A DNA stretch of 64,000 nt from Deltaproteobacteria bacterium (GCA_016210045.1 JACQUX010000009.1:129730-193729); one strand, 5' to 3'; positions 34,147 to 44,370 are shown, counted from the stretch's first letter. The notes: generated by a model from the sequence alone, not told the origin. Translations and numbers: made by a program.

Positions 34147-34446
34147 ATGCTTAAAGGCCACAAAATAACAGTCGGCGTTCGCGAGGCAAAGGCCCAGCTC
34201 ACAAAATTGATCGCACAGGCCAGGCGTGGTGCCGTCGTCGACATTACGTATCGAGGCAAGAGCGTCGTGCAGCTGACGGCGCTGCGGCAACAGGAGCTCT
34301 CCGGTGCGGCGCGCCTTCAGGCACTGGAAGAGCACGGCAGCATCACCTGCCGACGCACACCGGTTCCGCGGACACTGCGAGCCGCCCGACCGAGGCGAGG
34401 TCAAGACCTGCAAACGCTATTGCAGCGCGACCGCGAACCCCGCTAA
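34147..34446 (+). CDS. Phd/YefM-type antitoxin
   Basis: 99 aa. The N-terminal part, GVREAKAQLTKLIAQARRG followed by VVDITYRGKSVVQLTAL, is the Phd/YefM DNA-binding domain; the C-terminal tail is Arg-rich and would bind the toxin. It precedes a PIN-domain toxin by 12 bp, the normal antitoxin-toxin order. Such antitoxins neutralise the toxin and repress their own promoter. Confidence 0.85.
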   Translation: MLKGHKITVGVREAKAQLTKLIAQARRGAVVDITYRGKSVVQLTALRQQELSGAARLQALEEHGSITCRRTPVPRTLRAARPRRGQDLQTLLQRDREPR

Positions 34447-34458
34447 CAGGAAGATGTC

Positions 34459-34869
34459 ATGCCCCATCCTGAGTTTCTCTATTGGGACGCCTCTGCAGTC
34501 ATTTCCCTGCTAGTTGCCGATATCCATACGTCACATGCCCGCCGCGCGTTGCGGCCGACCGCGCATCATTTCGTCTCGTCACTCGGCATCGCAGAGGTCC
34601 TGGCCGTTCTCGCGCGTGCGGAGCGCTTGCCCCAACAACGCGCGTTTGTGCAACAAGTGCACGAAGGATTCTGGCACCAAACCCATCTCGCACCGAGCCT
34701 GAAATCGTTGGCCGCACTGGCGCGCCGGCACACCTTGCGTGGCGCGGACCTGTGGCACCTGGGCGCCGCGTTGGCGTTGCGGAAGGAACTGCCGGGACTC
34801 GTGATCATTACCTTCGACAAATCACTGGCACAGGCCGCGCGACACGAAGCTATGCTACTGAGCGACTGA
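34459..34869 (+). CDS. vapC: VapC-type PIN-domain toxin
   Basis: 136 aa PIN ribonuclease: first acidic residue in YWDASAVISLL, second in SSLGIAEVLAVLARA (Glu), third in RGADLWHLGAA and fourth in ITFDKSLAQAA. Expected to cleave tRNA or other RNA when freed from the antitoxin. Overlaps the 3' end of purF (opposite strand) by 15 bases. Confidence 0.88.
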   Translation: MPHPEFLYWDASAVISLLVADIHTSHARRALRPTAHHFVSSLGIAEVLAVLARAERLPQQRAFVQQVHEGFWHQTHLAPSLKSLAALARRHTLRGADLWHLGAALALRKELPGLVIITFDKSLAQAARHEAMLLSD

Positions 34870-36246
34870 AGCCGCCGCAGCGGCCATCATCGCCGGCGCG
34901 TCGCGGACGTCGAGGGGGTAGCGTCCGGTAAAGCAGGCATCGCAAAATTCTCCGGCGCTCGTTTGCGCGGTCCACCGATAGAGTCCGGCCTCGCTGAGAT
35001 AGCCGAGAGAATCGGCGCCGATCGCAACACGCACTTGTTCCACGCTCTGCGCCGCAGCGATGAGTTCTTCACGCGTCGGGATATCGATCCCGTAAAAACA
35101 AGGCCACCGAGTCGGCGGCGACGAGATGCGCACATGGACTTCGGTCGCTCCGGCGGCGCGCACCATCCGGACGATCTTGGCGCTGGTCGTGCCGCGCATA
35201 ATCGAGTCGTCGATGAGAACCACGCGACGTCCCGCCAACACGCCCCGCACCGGGTTCAGTTTCAACTTCACGCCGAAGTCGCGAATGCTCTGATCCGGCT
35301 CGATGAACGTCCGGCCGACATAATGGCTGCGAATCAGCCCTAGCTCGAACGGCTTCCCCAACGCGCGCGCGTAGCCGATCGCGGCCGGGGTCCCGGAGTC
35401 GGGGATCGGACAGACGACGTCGACATCGGCGGGCTGTTCGCGCGCCAATTCCGCGCCGAATCCGACGCGCACTTGATAGACATCGTGCCCGTACACGTGG
35501 CTGTCGGGGCGCGCGAAGTAGATATATTCGAAGATGCAGTGCGCGCGGCGCGGCGCGGACGCGAGGCGCCGACTGGTGACGCCATCCGGCCCGAAGATCA
35601 CGACTTCGCCCGGTTCGATTTCTCGCACGAACGTGGCACGCACTAAGTCGAACGCGCAGGTTTCGGACGCGAGGATCCAGGCCTCACCTAAGCGCCCCAG
35701 CATCAGCGGGCGCCAGCCATGCGGATCGCGCGCGGCAATCAGTTGCGTCTCGCCAACAAAGAGCACGGAATAGGCGCCTTCGACTTGGCCCAACGCCTGG
35801 ATGATCCGGTCGGCCAGCGGGACCGTCGTTGCTTGCGCCGCGATCAAGTGCATCATTACTTCCGAATCCATCGTGGATTGGAAGATGGAACCTTTCGCCT
35901 CCAACTGGCGCCGCAACGTCAGCGCGTTAGTCAGATTGCCGTTATGCGCGACCGAGAGCATCCCGCCCGCGTAATTGATCAGAAACGGTTGCGCGTTCTT
36001 CAGCGTCGAGCCGCCCGCAGTCGAGTAACGGGTGTGACCGATCGCGCTGGTGCCGGGGAGTTGAGCCAAGATTTCGCGGGAGAAATAATCGGCGACGTGG
36101 CCCATCCCTTTCTGCTGAAAGAGTTCACGCCCATCCGACGTCACCATCCCGCAGCTCTCTTGTCCACGATGTTGCACCGCGTGCAGACAGAGATAGGCCA
36201 AATTGGCCGCTTGCGGATGATTCCAGATGCCGATGATGCCGCACAT
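34855..36246 (-). CDS. purF: Amidophosphoribosyltransferase
   Basis: 463 aa. N-terminal Ntn glutaminase with Cys2 as nucleophile (MCGIIGIWNHP) and SVAHNGNLTNA; PRPP-binding motif RVVLIDDSIMRGTT. Cysteines in HCIFEYIY, WPCFYGID and FCDACFTG match the 4Fe-4S ligands of the Bacillus-type oxygen-sensitive enzyme. Catalyses the first committed step of purine synthesis (PRPP plus glutamine to phosphoribosylamine). ATG at 36246, two bases after the purL stop. Last gene of the pur run. The open frame upstream lies within purL and is rejected. Confidence 0.97.
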   Translation of the reverse strand: MCGIIGIWNHPQAANLAYLCLHAVQHRGQESCGMVTSDGRELFQQKGMGHVADYFSREILAQLPGTSAIGHTRYSTAGGSTLKNAQPFLINYAGGMLSVAHNGNLTNALTLRRQLEAKGSIFQSTMDSEVMMHLIAAQATTVPLADRIIQALGQVEGAYSVLFVGETQLIAARDPHGWRPLMLGRLGEAWILASETCAFDLVRATFVREIEPGEVVIFGPDGVTSRRLASAPRRAHCIFEYIYFARPDSHVYGHDVYQVRVGFGAELAREQPADVDVVCPIPDSGTPAAIGYARALGKPFELGLIRSHYVGRTFIEPDQSIRDFGVKLKLNPVRGVLAGRRVVLIDDSIMRGTTSAKIVRMVRAAGATEVHVRISSPPTRWPCFYGIDIPTREELIAAAQSVEQVRVAIGADSLGYLSEAGLYRWTAQTSAGEFCDACFTGRYPLDVRDAPAMMAAAAASVAQ

Positions 36247-36248
36247 CG

Positions 36249-38462
36249 TTAGTCGCCCTCCGGAGTGGAAAAGCCGAGGCTCCGCGCAAAGCCGTTCGCC
36301 CAGCCATCGTACAACGCCGCAATCGGGCAATCGACCCAATCGTTGATCACAAGTCGTTCGCCGCCGACACGACCGAGCGGCTGCACTGGGATACAGTGTT
36401 CTTGCGCGATCGTCGTGACGAGCGGGAGATCCATTGCCGACACAGCAAGCAGGATCCGCGCCGGCGCTTCGCCGAACAGCGCGGCATCCACACGGCCTTC
36501 GTGTGGGAATTGCACGTGAGCACCGATCGGCTGCGGCCCGCTCACGCAGCACTCCGCGAGCGCCACGGCCAAACCGCCATCGCTGCAGTCATGCGCGGCA
36601 TGCACCAGACCACGCCGAATCGCGACCAAACAGGCGCGTTGCACCGCGCGCTCCCGATCGTAATTGAGTGGCGGCGGAGTCCCGCGCACCAGGCCGTGGA
36701 TGGTCGCTAAATATTCGCTCGCGCCCAATTCCCCCCGAACGTCGCCAAGGAGCACGATGACGTCACCCGCCGTCGAAAAGCCTTGCCGGCAATGTTGCTG
36801 CACATCGTCGAGAATGCCGACCATCCCGACCGTCGGCGTGGGGTCGATCGCGTGCCCATTGGTTTCATTATAGAGACTGACGTTGCCGCTCACGACCGGG
36901 GTATGAAACTGGCGACAGGCCTCCGCCATGCCGGCAACCGCTTGTTCCAGCTGCCACATAATTTCCGGCTGTTCCGGACTCCCGAAATTGAGGCAATCGG
37001 TAATCGCTTGTGGCTCCGCGCCGCTACACACCAAGTTCCGCGCGGCCTCCGCGACGGCATGCGCGGCGCCTAACGCGGGATCGAGGTAACAGTAACGACT
37101 GTTGCAATCGGTGGTGATCGCGACGCCGCGTGTCGTCCCGTCAACGCGCAACACCGCCGCATCCGAGCCCGGCAACACGACACTCCGCGTCCCCACTTGT
37201 TGATCATATTGACGATAGACCCACGCCTTGCTGGCCAAGTTCGGACTGCCGAGCAGTTGCCGCAGCACCGCGTTGCAGTCGGTCGGCATCGGCACGGTCG
37301 AGACATCGAATTGTTGCGCAGCGGCCAACCACGCCGGCGGCGCGCTGGGACGTTCATACACCGGGGCCTCGTCGACCACCGGACCGACCGGGAGGTCGAT
37401 CACCACGGCCCCGTGCTCCACCGCCACGACGCGTCCGCTCGCAGTGACGCGCCCGACGGTCGCCGCCGCCAAGTCCCATTTGGCAAACACCGCCAACACT
37501 TCCGCCTCGCGGCCGGCTGCCACCACGAGCAACATCCGCTCCTGCGATTCGGAGAGCATCAGTTCATACGGCGTCATGCCCACCTCGCGACGCGGCACGT
37601 GATCGAGAGATAATTCCAGTCCGCTCCCCGCGCGCGCCGCCATTTCAAACGAGCTGGAGGTCAATCCAGCCGCGCCCATGTCTTGAATCCCGAGTACGGC
37701 GCCCGTCTGCATCGCTTCCAGACAGGCCTCGAGTAGCAACTTCTCCATAAACGGGTCACCCACTTGCACCGTGGGGCGACGCGCCTCGTTGCCGTCGCCG
37801 AACACCGCGCTGGCCATAGTGGCGCCGTGGATTCCGTCGCGGCCGGTCTTGGCGCCCACATAGAGGACCGGATTACCGACGCCGCTCGCTTTACCGAAGA
37901 ACAGTGCATCCCGACGTGCTACGCCGACTGTCATCGCATTCACGAGATTATTCCCGTTGTAACTCGGCGCGAATGCCACTTCGCCGCCGACCGTCGGCAC
38001 GCCGACGCAATTGCCGTAGCTCCCGACACCGCTCACCACGCCGCTCACTAAATACGGCGTCTTCGGGTGATCCACCGCGCCGAAGCGGAGCGAATCGAGG
38101 ATCGCAATCGGACGCGCGCCCATTGTGAAGACATCGCGCAAGATCCCACCCACGCCAGTAGCGGCCCCTTGATGCGGCTCGATGAACGACGGGTGATTGT
38201 GCGATTCCATTTTGAAGACCAGCACCAAGTCGTCGGTAAAATGGATGACGCCGGCGTTTTCCCCCGGCCCTTGGACGACTTGCGGTCCGGTCGTTGGGAA
38301 TTGGCGGAGCAGCCGCTTGGAACTCTTGTAGCTGCAATGTTCCGACCACATCACCGAAAAGATCCCGAGCTCGGCGAGATTCGGTTCCCGGCCGAGCGAG
38401 GCCACGATCCGCGCATATTCGGCGGCCGTCAACCCATGTTGTTCAATCAGCGCTGGTTCCAT
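36249..38462 (-). CDS. purL: Phosphoribosylformylglycinamidine synthase subunit PurL
   Basis: 737 aa, the small PurL form that works with separate PurS and PurQ, both present just upstream. Features: [40 protein letters not shown] in pieces, and PIADxxAxxLG-type ATP-binding segments in both halves. Converts FGAR to FGAM using ammonia delivered by PurQ. ATG at 38462, 12 bases after the purQ stop. Confidence 0.97.
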   Translation of the reverse strand: MEPALIEQHGLTAAEYARIVASLGREPNLAELGIFSVMWSEHCSYKSSKRLLRQFPTTGPQVVQGPGENAGVIHFTDDLVLVFKMESHNHPSFIEPHQGAATGVGGILRDVFTMGARPIAILDSLRFGAVDHPKTPYLVSGVVSGVGSYGNCVGVPTVGGEVAFAPSYNGNNLVNAMTVGVARRDALFFGKASGVGNPVLYVGAKTGRDGIHGATMASAVFGDGNEARRPTVQVGDPFMEKLLLEACLEAMQTGAVLGIQDMGAAGLTSSSFEMAARAGSGLELSLDHVPRREVGMTPYELMLSESQERMLLVVAAGREAEVLAVFAKWDLAAATVGRVTASGRVVAVEHGAVVIDLPVGPVVDEAPVYERPSAPPAWLAAAQQFDVSTVPMPTDCNAVLRQLLGSPNLASKAWVYRQYDQQVGTRSVVLPGSDAAVLRVDGTTRGVAITTDCNSRYCYLDPALGAAHAVAEAARNLVCSGAEPQAITDCLNFGSPEQPEIMWQLEQAVAGMAEACRQFHTPVVSGNVSLYNETNGHAIDPTPTVGMVGILDDVQQHCRQGFSTAGDVIVLLGDVRGELGASEYLATIHGLVRGTPPPLNYDRERAVQRACLVAIRRGLVHAAHDCSDGGLAVALAECCVSGPQPIGAHVQFPHEGRVDAALFGEAPARILLAVSAMDLPLVTTIAQEHCIPVQPLGRVGGERLVINDWVDCPIAALYDGWANGFARSLGFSTPEGD

Positions 38463-38474
38463 AATGGTTCGACA

Positions 38475-39179
38475 TCAAGTGCGCCGTGCGGCCAGCATGG
38501 AGCGGAAGACGCCCAATCCATCCACGCCGCCGAGCAACGAATCGGCCGCGCGTTCCGGATGCGGCATCAGCCCCAAGACATTGCCTGCGGCATTGCAAAC
38601 GCCCGCAATGCCGTCAATCGAGCCGTTCGGATTGGCGTCCGTCGTCACCGCCCCATGCGCGTCACAATAGCGAAACACAATTTGACGCCGTTCCTGTAAC
38701 GTCCGCAACGTGGCCGGATCGACGAAATAACTCCCCTGCCCGTGCGCAATCGGCATCGTGAGCGGCGGCGTCGCGTTGGCACCCACGGCGTACGCCGCCG
38801 TAAAGGGGCCGTCGGTCCGTTCCACTCGTAATCGCACCGGTCGACACGCAAACTGCAACGTGCGGTTCATCAGCAATACGCCCGGCAATAATCCCGCTTC
38901 GGTCAAGATCTGAAATCCGTTGCAGATCCCAAGCACCAACCCACCCAGCGCGGCAAACGATTGGACGGCGCGCATCACCGGGGCGTGGGCCGCGATCGCT
39001 CCGGCCCGCAGATAATCCCCGTACGAAAAGCCACCGGGAATAATAACCGCGTCGACCGGCGGTAATTTTTCCGCCTTGTGCCACACGAACTCGGCCGCCA
39101 TGTCGCCACTGTCGCGCACTGCCCGCATGCAATCTTGATCGCAGTTACTGCCGGGAAATTGGATGATCGCACATTTCAT
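38475..39179 (-). CDS. purQ: Phosphoribosylformylglycinamidine synthase subunit PurQ
   Basis: 234 aa class I glutamine amidotransferase: FPGSNCDQD at the N-terminus, [14 protein letters not shown], nucleophile Cys in [10 protein letters not shown] and the His-Glu pair in MPHPERA. Supplies ammonia to PurL. The start at 39179 (MKCAII) agrees with the family; an in-frame ATG at 39194 overlaps the purS stop (ATGA) and would add five residues, so the true start could be either. Confidence 0.96.
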   Translation of the reverse strand: MKCAIIQFPGSNCDQDCMRAVRDSGDMAAEFVWHKAEKLPPVDAVIIPGGFSYGDYLRAGAIAAHAPVMRAVQSFAALGGLVLGICNGFQILTEAGLLPGVLLMNRTLQFACRPVRLRVERTDGPFTAAYAVGANATPPLTMPIAHGQGSYFVDPATLRTLQERRQIVFRYCDAHGAVTTDANPNGSIDGIAGVCNAAGNVLGLMPHPERAADSLLGGVDGLGVFRSMLAARRT

Positions 39180-39190
39180 AGCGGAAGCAT

Positions 39191-39430
39191 TCATTCCACG
39201 ACCAGCTGCGCCGTTTCGATGACCGGATTCACGAGTAATTGTTCGCACATGTTGCGCGCTACGGCCTCCGCCTCGCGCGCCGTGGCGATCGCCACATCCA
39301 CTTCGATCAATTTGCCGACCCGCACTCCGCGGACTTCCGCAAAGCCCAACGTCGCCAACGACCCCGCAATCGCCTGTCCCTGCGGATCCAGCACCCCTTC
39401 TTTCAATCGGACTTCAATGCGGACTTTCAT
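39191..39430 (-). CDS. purS: Phosphoribosylformylglycinamidine synthase subunit PurS
   Basis: 79 aa. [21 protein letters not shown] is the classic PurS N-terminus. Structural subunit that bridges PurL and PurQ. ATG at 39430 has a strong ribosome-binding site (GAGGAGG, eight-base spacing). The longer frame to 39484 is read through the inverted repeat at 39458-39534 and is rejected. Confidence 0.95.
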   Translation of the reverse strand: MKVRIEVRLKEGVLDPQGQAIAGSLATLGFAEVRGVRVGKLIEVDVAIATAREAEAVARNMCEQLLVNPVIETAQLVVE

Positions 39431-39457
39431 GAATCGATCCTCCTCAAAGCGGTGACT

Positions 39458-39534
39458 GGTGGCTCGTGGCTGGTGACTGGTCAACGCGACTCATGGTCCG
39501 TTCCCCAGCCACCAGTCACCAGCCACGAGCCACC
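39458..39534. repeat. Perfect 23-bp inverted repeat in the purC-purS gap (element F)
   Basis: GGTGGCTCGTGGCTGGTGAC-TGG (39458-39480) and its exact reverse complement (39512-39534) flank a 31-base loop. The arm is built from GGTGACTGG-like units. Plus-strand T residues follow (39536-39543), but no plus-strand gene ends here; on the minus strand it would form a hairpin inside the pur mRNA between purC and purS, where it could uncouple expression or define an mRNA end. Confidence 0.8.
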
Positions 39535-39540
39535 CTTTTT

Positions 39541-40269
39541 TTACGACACACTCGCACACACAGCCTTATAAATCCGTTGATAGGCTTCCTCCACTTTTCC
39601 TAAATCGCGGCGGAAGCGGTCTTTGTCGAGCTTTTCTTGCGTCTGCGTATCCCAGAGTCGGCAGGTATCTGGAGTGATTTCATCCGCGAGCAGGATCTGC
39701 ACGGCGCCCGACGGATCGCGATACCGACCGAACTCGAGTTTGAAATCGATCAACGTAATGCCGAGACCGGCAAAATATTTGGTGAGGAACTCATTCACGT
39801 CGCGCGCCAGCCGTTCAATCGTGACTAACTCCGCGTCCGTGGCCAACGCAAAGGCCCGCACGTGATCGGTATTGATGAACGGATCGCCCAATGCGTCGTC
39901 TTTGAAAAAATATTCCAACACCGGAAATGTCAGCGGCGTTCCTTCCGGCTTGCCCATCCGCTTGGCCAATGATCCGGCGATCACGTTGCGTTGCACGACT
40001 TCCAGCGGCACGATCTGACAGTTGCGCACCAACATGTCGCGATCGGTCAGCCGCTCCACAAAGTGGGTCGCCACACCGGCTTCATTCAATAAGCGAAACA
40101 GGATCGCGCTGATGTGATTATTCAGCACGCCTTTGTTGTGGATGGTCCCGCGTTTGGCGGCGTTAAACGCCGTGGCGTCGTCTTTAAAATGCTGAATCAG
40201 CAGTTGCGGATCGTCGGTGCGAAACAGAATCTTCGCCTTTCCTTCATATAGTTTGTCTCGTGGTTGCAT
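39541..40269 (-). CDS. purC: SAICAR synthase
   Basis: 242 aa. KLYEGKAKILFRTDD at the N-terminus binds ATP; LEVVQRNVIAGS and IDFKLEFGR are family signatures. Ligates aspartate to CAIR. Twelve bases separate it from the purB stop. Second gene of the minus-strand pur run; purE, purK, purM, purN, purD and purH are not in the window. Confidence 0.96.
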   Translation of the reverse strand: MQPRDKLYEGKAKILFRTDDPQLLIQHFKDDATAFNAAKRGTIHNKGVLNNHISAILFRLLNEAGVATHFVERLTDRDMLVRNCQIVPLEVVQRNVIAGSLAKRMGKPEGTPLTFPVLEYFFKDDALGDPFINTDHVRAFALATDAELVTIERLARDVNEFLTKYFAGLGITLIDFKLEFGRYRDPSGAVQILLADEITPDTCRLWDTQTQEKLDKDRFRRDLGKVEEAYQRIYKAVCASVS

Positions 40270-40281
40270 ACATGCGCTCCG

Positions 40282-41589
40282 TTACGTGTCGCCAAAGACA
40301 CGGTGAAAGATCGGTGCGACGTGGCGTAATTGCCGTCGCGGATCGAAGGCCTGCGCAATCGCGGCCGGCGCAAGTCTTGTGCGGACGGTCGGATCCGACT
40401 CGACTAACCGGCGAAAATCTTCGCCGCCTTCCCAGGCTCGCATCGCAAGCCGCTGCACCACGGCGTACGCGGCTTCGCGCGTGCACCCCGCTGCTACCAG
40501 TGCGAGCAACAACGGCTGGGAAAAGACCAGTCCGCCGGAGGCGTTGAGGTTGGCCAACATGCGTTGTGGGTAGACTTGTAAACCTTCCAATAACTGCCGC
40601 AGCCGATCGAGCATGAAATCGAGTGCGATCGTCGCGTCGGGACCGATCACGCGTTCCACCGACGAATGGGAAATGTCGCGCTCGTGCCACAACGCGACGT
40701 TTTCGAGACTTGCGCCCGCGTACGACCGGAGCAATCGCGCCAAGCCGCACAAGTTCTCCGATAAAATCGGATTCCGTTTGTGCGGCATCGCCGACGAGCC
40801 CTTCTGGCCCTTGGTAAACGACTCTTCCACCTCCCGCACTTCGGTCCGTTGCAGATGGCGGATTTCCAACGCAACCGCTTCGACCGAAGCCCCAATCAGG
40901 GCCAACAACTGAAAACACTCCGCGTGTCGATCGCGCTGTACCACTTGCGTGGCCACGGGCTCCGGCGTCAGCTTCAGCTTGCGCAACACATATCGTTCCA
41001 CGGACGGCGGCACGTGGGCATATGTACCCACCGCGCCGGAAATTTTCCCGACGGCAAGTCGCGGCCGCAAATCACGCAACCGCTCGCCGTGGCGCCGAAA
41101 CGCGTCGTACCAACGCGCGAGTTTCAGCCCAAACGTGGTCGGTTCCGCATGGATCCCGTGCGTGCGGCCGATCATGATCGTGTCACGATGACGTCGCGCC
41201 AAACGCTTCAGCAGCCGCTGCAGTACCGTGACTTGCTGTTCGATCTGGGTGACGGCGTCGACCAGCTGCCACGCAAACGTGGTATCGACCACGTCCGACG
41301 ACGTGAGCCCTACATGGAGATAGCGCCCCAGCGGGCCGACTTGCTCGGTGAGCGAGGTCAGGAACGCGATCACGTCGTGCTTCACGGTGGCCTCGATGGC
41401 CTGAATGCGGGCCACATCGACCTTCGCCCGACGCCGCACCGTAGTCACCGCCGCAGCCGGGGCCTTGCCTAAACGCACCCAAGCCTCCAACGCAAAAAGC
41501 TCCACGGCCAACCAGCGCCGATACTTCTCCTCCTCGGACCAGAGGGCGGCCATGGCAGGACGGCTGTAGCGAGGAATCATATGAGACAT
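40282..41589 (-). CDS. purB: Adenylosuccinate lyase
   Basis: 435 aa fumarase/aspartase superfamily enzyme. Motifs: HVGLTSSDVVDT, GRTHGIHAEPTTFG and the signature GSSAMPHKRNP. It splits SAICAR and adenylosuccinate, releasing fumarate. First gene of the purB-C-S-Q-L-F run. Start at 41589 (MSHMIPRYS) or 41580 (MIPRYS). The DNA just upstream (41590-41640) is strikingly AT-rich and probably contains the operon promoter, but no clean -35/-10 pair could be fixed. Confidence 0.96.
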   Translation of the reverse strand: MSHMIPRYSRPAMAALWSEEEKYRRWLAVELFALEAWVRLGKAPAAAVTTVRRRAKVDVARIQAIEATVKHDVIAFLTSLTEQVGPLGRYLHVGLTSSDVVDTTFAWQLVDAVTQIEQQVTVLQRLLKRLARRHRDTIMIGRTHGIHAEPTTFGLKLARWYDAFRRHGERLRDLRPRLAVGKISGAVGTYAHVPPSVERYVLRKLKLTPEPVATQVVQRDRHAECFQLLALIGASVEAVALEIRHLQRTEVREVEESFTKGQKGSSAMPHKRNPILSENLCGLARLLRSYAGASLENVALWHERDISHSSVERVIGPDATIALDFMLDRLRQLLEGLQVYPQRMLANLNASGGLVFSQPLLLALVAAGCTREAAYAVVQRLAMRAWEGGEDFRRLVESDPTVRTRLAPAAIAQAFDPRRQLRHVAPIFHRVFGDT

Positions 41590-41718
41590 TCCATATAACT
41601 ATTTAATTTATAACAAAGAAGTGACAATTAAATTATTGAGCGCCGGACCCGCATCACCCCTACCGCACTCCGTTGGAATAATGCAACGGTGAAACACGAT
41701 TCGGAGGTGTGCTAAACT

Positions 41719-42609
41719 TTGGCCATGACAATGGGGAGGGCAAGGGGGACTTTCCTGCTGTGCTGTTTCTGCAGTTTCCTGCTGGGACACCCGCTCACCG
41801 CACGACCAGCCCCGGCCGACGAGTCGGAAGAGACCACGACCGAGTCCGACGCCAAGTCGGTCCCATACGAAGAGGACGCCGACGAACAGGGATTGTACGA
41901 AGACGCGCGGCCGGCGAAACCCGCTGCGGATTCGACGACGACCGCGTCCGAACCCGAGGACACCGACGACACACCACAGTCACCCGCGCCGACGACCGGT
42001 CCGGTCCAAACCAAACGCCCATTTCACCTCGAGGCGCAGTTCGTCCTCGACTATTACTTCTTCGGCAATCGCAATCACTTCACCGTGAAATACGCCTTCA
42101 AGTTAGACGACACCATCGCCGGACGTCCCGCAGTCGAGGGCGAACAATCCCCCGCGCCGCGCTCTCTGACATTGCGGGGCAACGCAGACGTCAAGACGGA
42201 GATCGACGGTGTGTTGGCCAAAGGGACCGGCACCGAGTGCTTGCTCGAAGTCAGCGTCCCGAAGGTCCCGTATAACGTGCTGTATCACGAGGCGTCGCCG
42301 GACCAGGCCCGCGTGACGCTCAAGAAAATCGGACCGGTGGCCGAAGATTGGGCCGCCAATTGCCAATTCAGCGACATGCCGAATAAACCGCTCCGCACCA
42401 CCGGCGCGCCGGAACACTGGCTCAACATCGCGCTCGAACAACTCACACCGCTGCTGCAAGAACACGACATGCCGCTCTCCGACGTCTTCGAATCGGAGTG
42501 GACCTTCTCCATCCCCACACAACGCCGCGAAGATGCCCAAATCGGCGCCCTCGAAATCCGCGGCGAAGGGAAACTGCGGATCGACCCTCCGAAGGTGAAA
42601 GAGGAGTAA
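41719..42609 (+). CDS. Secreted hypothetical protein with acidic linker
   Basis: 296 aa from a TTG start (GGAGGTG nine bases upstream) or about two residues shorter from ATG 41725. The hydrophobic signal GTFLLCCFCSFLLGHPLTA is followed by ~70 disordered residues rich in Glu, Asp, Thr and Pro, then a globular region of ~190 residues from FHLEAQFVLDYYFFGNRNHF. The DVKTEIDGVLAKGTGTECLLEVSVPKVPYNV stretch is alternating strand-like. No known family; a periplasmic or surface beta-rich protein is likely. Confidence 0.7.
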   Translation: MAMTMGRARGTFLLCCFCSFLLGHPLTARPAPADESEETTTESDAKSVPYEEDADEQGLYEDARPAKPAADSTTTASEPEDTDDTPQSPAPTTGPVQTKRPFHLEAQFVLDYYFFGNRNHFTVKYAFKLDDTIAGRPAVEGEQSPAPRSLTLRGNADVKTEIDGVLAKGTGTECLLEVSVPKVPYNVLYHEASPDQARVTLKKIGPVAEDWAANCQFSDMPNKPLRTTGAPEHWLNIALEQLTPLLQEHDMPLSDVFESEWTFSIPTQRREDAQIGALEIRGEGKLRIDPPKVKEE

Positions 42610-42610
42610 G

Positions 42611-42683
42611 GGCAGCGAAGCGATAGCGGAGCTATGGCCCGCGGTAGCAATGACCACACTGCGACCGAGGAGGGAGCAGTGTG
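42611..42683 (+). repeat. Structured repeat family C, copy 2
   Basis: ATAGC-gga-GCTAT hairpin, then GGCCCGCGGTAGCAATGAC, then stem CACACTGC (42655-42662) / GCAGTGTG (42676-42683) around the loop GACCGAGGAGGGA. Loop and flank match copy 1 (6477-6540) while the stem bases are completely different but still pair. Located between two convergent genes. Confidence 0.75.
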
Positions 42684-42709
42684 TTCCAGACCGCGAAGGA
42701 AAAAGCGCT

Positions 42710-43531
42710 TCAGCGCGCCGCAGGCATCGGCGGCAGTGTCTGGAGGGTGAATCCGGCGGGAATCGCGAACAGCGATGGTTCCAGCGTGCGCTGTTCGACC
42801 GTTTTCAACAGTGTCGTCTGTTTGACCTGCCCTTGTTCGTCGTATTGCACGGTCTTTACGGGCACGCCGGGCAGTTCGCCGATGCCGTTGCCGTAGAGCG
42901 ACGTCGGCGTGGATTGCGACATCGGGGTCACGAAGTGTTGACGATAGCTCTTCAGCACGGCGAGATCTTCGGCTCGCACTCCCAACGTCGCTTCAGCGGC
43001 CATCCATGCCTCGGCATGTTTTTTTCCGTTGACCGTGCCGACGTAATGGTCCGCGTTCCAATGGCCGATGGTCTCGCTCCCCACTTTGGCAAAAGTCGGC
43101 TGCGCCGGCGGCGGCATCGCGGTCCCACTTTGTTGGGCCATCATTTTTTCCACCATCTTGCGTTGTTCGGGCGGCAGTTGGGCCAACTGGGATTTCATTT
43201 GCTCCATTTGCGCTTTCATCTGTTCCAACGCCTTCTGCACTTGGAGCTGCGCGGCCTGGATTTGGGCTGGCGTCATTTCGGTGTACCGATGCTGTTGGAT
43301 ATCGAGTGCGACAAAGCGCTGTCGTTCGCCATCGTAGAGCGCCACGCTGGCCCCGCCCGGCGACTCCATCCGCATCTGGTCGCCTTGTACGTAGAGCGTG
43401 CTCATTCCGGCAGCACCACGTTCTCCGCTCGAATGTTCACTCACCATCACGACACCGGCCCACGCACGCGTCGTGCCGCAGAGTACGCATCCGACCGCCA
43501 CACCCATGATGACTGCGTGCCATCGCTTCAT
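42710..43531 (-). CDS. Exported DUF4412-like protein
   Basis: 273 aa. Signal peptide MKRWHAVIMGVAVGCVLC...AWA, then a beta-rich domain (STLYVQGDQMRMES, FVALDIQQHRYTEM) resembling DUF4412 proteins, with a Gln/Met-rich helix at about residues 85-130 (QKALEQMKAQMEQMKSQLAQL). The ATG overlaps the PP2C stop by four bases (ATGA), so they are co-translated. Function unknown; the DUF label is from memory of the domain's strand pattern. Confidence 0.7.
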   Translation of the reverse strand: MKRWHAVIMGVAVGCVLCGTTRAWAGVVMVSEHSSGERGAAGMSTLYVQGDQMRMESPGGASVALYDGERQRFVALDIQQHRYTEMTPAQIQAAQLQVQKALEQMKAQMEQMKSQLAQLPPEQRKMVEKMMAQQSGTAMPPPAQPTFAKVGSETIGHWNADHYVGTVNGKKHAEAWMAAEATLGVRAEDLAVLKSYRQHFVTPMSQSTPTSLYGNGIGELPGVPVKTVQYDEQGQVKQTTLLKTVEQRTLEPSLFAIPAGFTLQTLPPMPAAR

Positions 43532-44370
43532 TCTTTTTCTCCAATATGTTCCGTCGGCTCGTCCCATTGCTCCGTCGGTTCCGACAAACTCGCTTCCGCC
43601 GTGCCCGACACGGAAGCCAACACGACGGTGATATTGTCATCGCCGCCGGCCTGATTCGCGAGATCGATCAGACAGCGACACGCTTCCGACAACGGATTGT
43701 CCGCCAACACTTGCCGCAACTGCGCATCTGGCACCATGTTGGTCAAGCCATCGGTGCAGAGCAGGAAACAATCGCCGCTCCGGACTGGTCGACAATCGAC
43801 ATCGACATCGACGACCGGCTGGAAACCGACCGAACGCGTGATGATATTTTTCAGCCGATGCGACCGCGCATCTTGTTCCGACAGCAGTCCGGCGCGGATT
43901 TGCTCGCCCACCAGCGAATGGTCCACCGTGAGTTGCAACAACTCTTCACCCCGCCGCAAATAGCCGCGCGAATCGCCGACGTTCGCGACATAGGCAATGC
44001 CGCCGCGAATCCAGAGCACGACGACCGTCGTTCCCATCCCCCGCAAGTGCGGATCGTGTTGCGCGCGTTCGTAAATGTCGCGACTGGCACATTGAATGGC
44101 ATATTGCAGAATGGAGGCCGGATCGTGGCCTTGGAGACGAATTTCGCCCGATTCGATGGTGGTGTCCGGATCTTCAACGAGTTGGCGAATCACTCGCGCC
44201 ATCACGGCGACGGCCATTTTGCTCGCCATGCCGCCGCCCAAATGGCCGCCCATGCCGTCGGCCACGATATACAATTGGAGGTCATCTCCCAGATGGAAAT
44301 CGTCTTCGTTGCGTTCCCGTCGCCGCCCGACATCGGTCGCGCCCCAGCCCGTCGCTTGAATGGTTGTCAC
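43528..44370 (-). CDS. PP2C-family Ser/Thr protein phosphatase
   Basis: 280 aa. All PP2C metal-binding motifs are present: RNEDDF, DGMGGH, VGDSRGYL, CTDGLTNMV and GGDDNITVV. Soluble, without membrane segment; the last ~25 residues contain a duplicated EPTE-WDEPTE segment. It could reverse phosphorylation by the PEGA kinase at 24064-26577, though the genes are 17 kb apart. Translationally coupled to the exported protein downstream. Confidence 0.94.
   Translation of the reverse strand: MTTIQATGWGATDVGRRRERNEDDFHLGDDLQLYIVADGMGGHLGGGMASKMAVAVMARVIRQLVEDPDTTIESGEIRLQGHDPASILQYAIQCASRDIYERAQHDPHLRGMGTTVVVLWIRGGIAYVANVGDSRGYLRRGEELLQLTVDHSLVGEQIRAGLLSEQDARSHRLKNIITRSVGFQPVVDVDVDCRPVRSGDCFLLCTDGLTNMVPDAQLRQVLADNPLSEACRCLIDLANQAGGDDNITVVLASVSGTAEASLSEPTEQWDEPTEHIGEKE

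Noticed and set aside
39458-39543. Plus-strand intrinsic terminator (perfect hairpin followed by a T-run)
   Set aside because: No plus-strand gene ends here; in the direction of the pur genes the A/T run precedes the hairpin.
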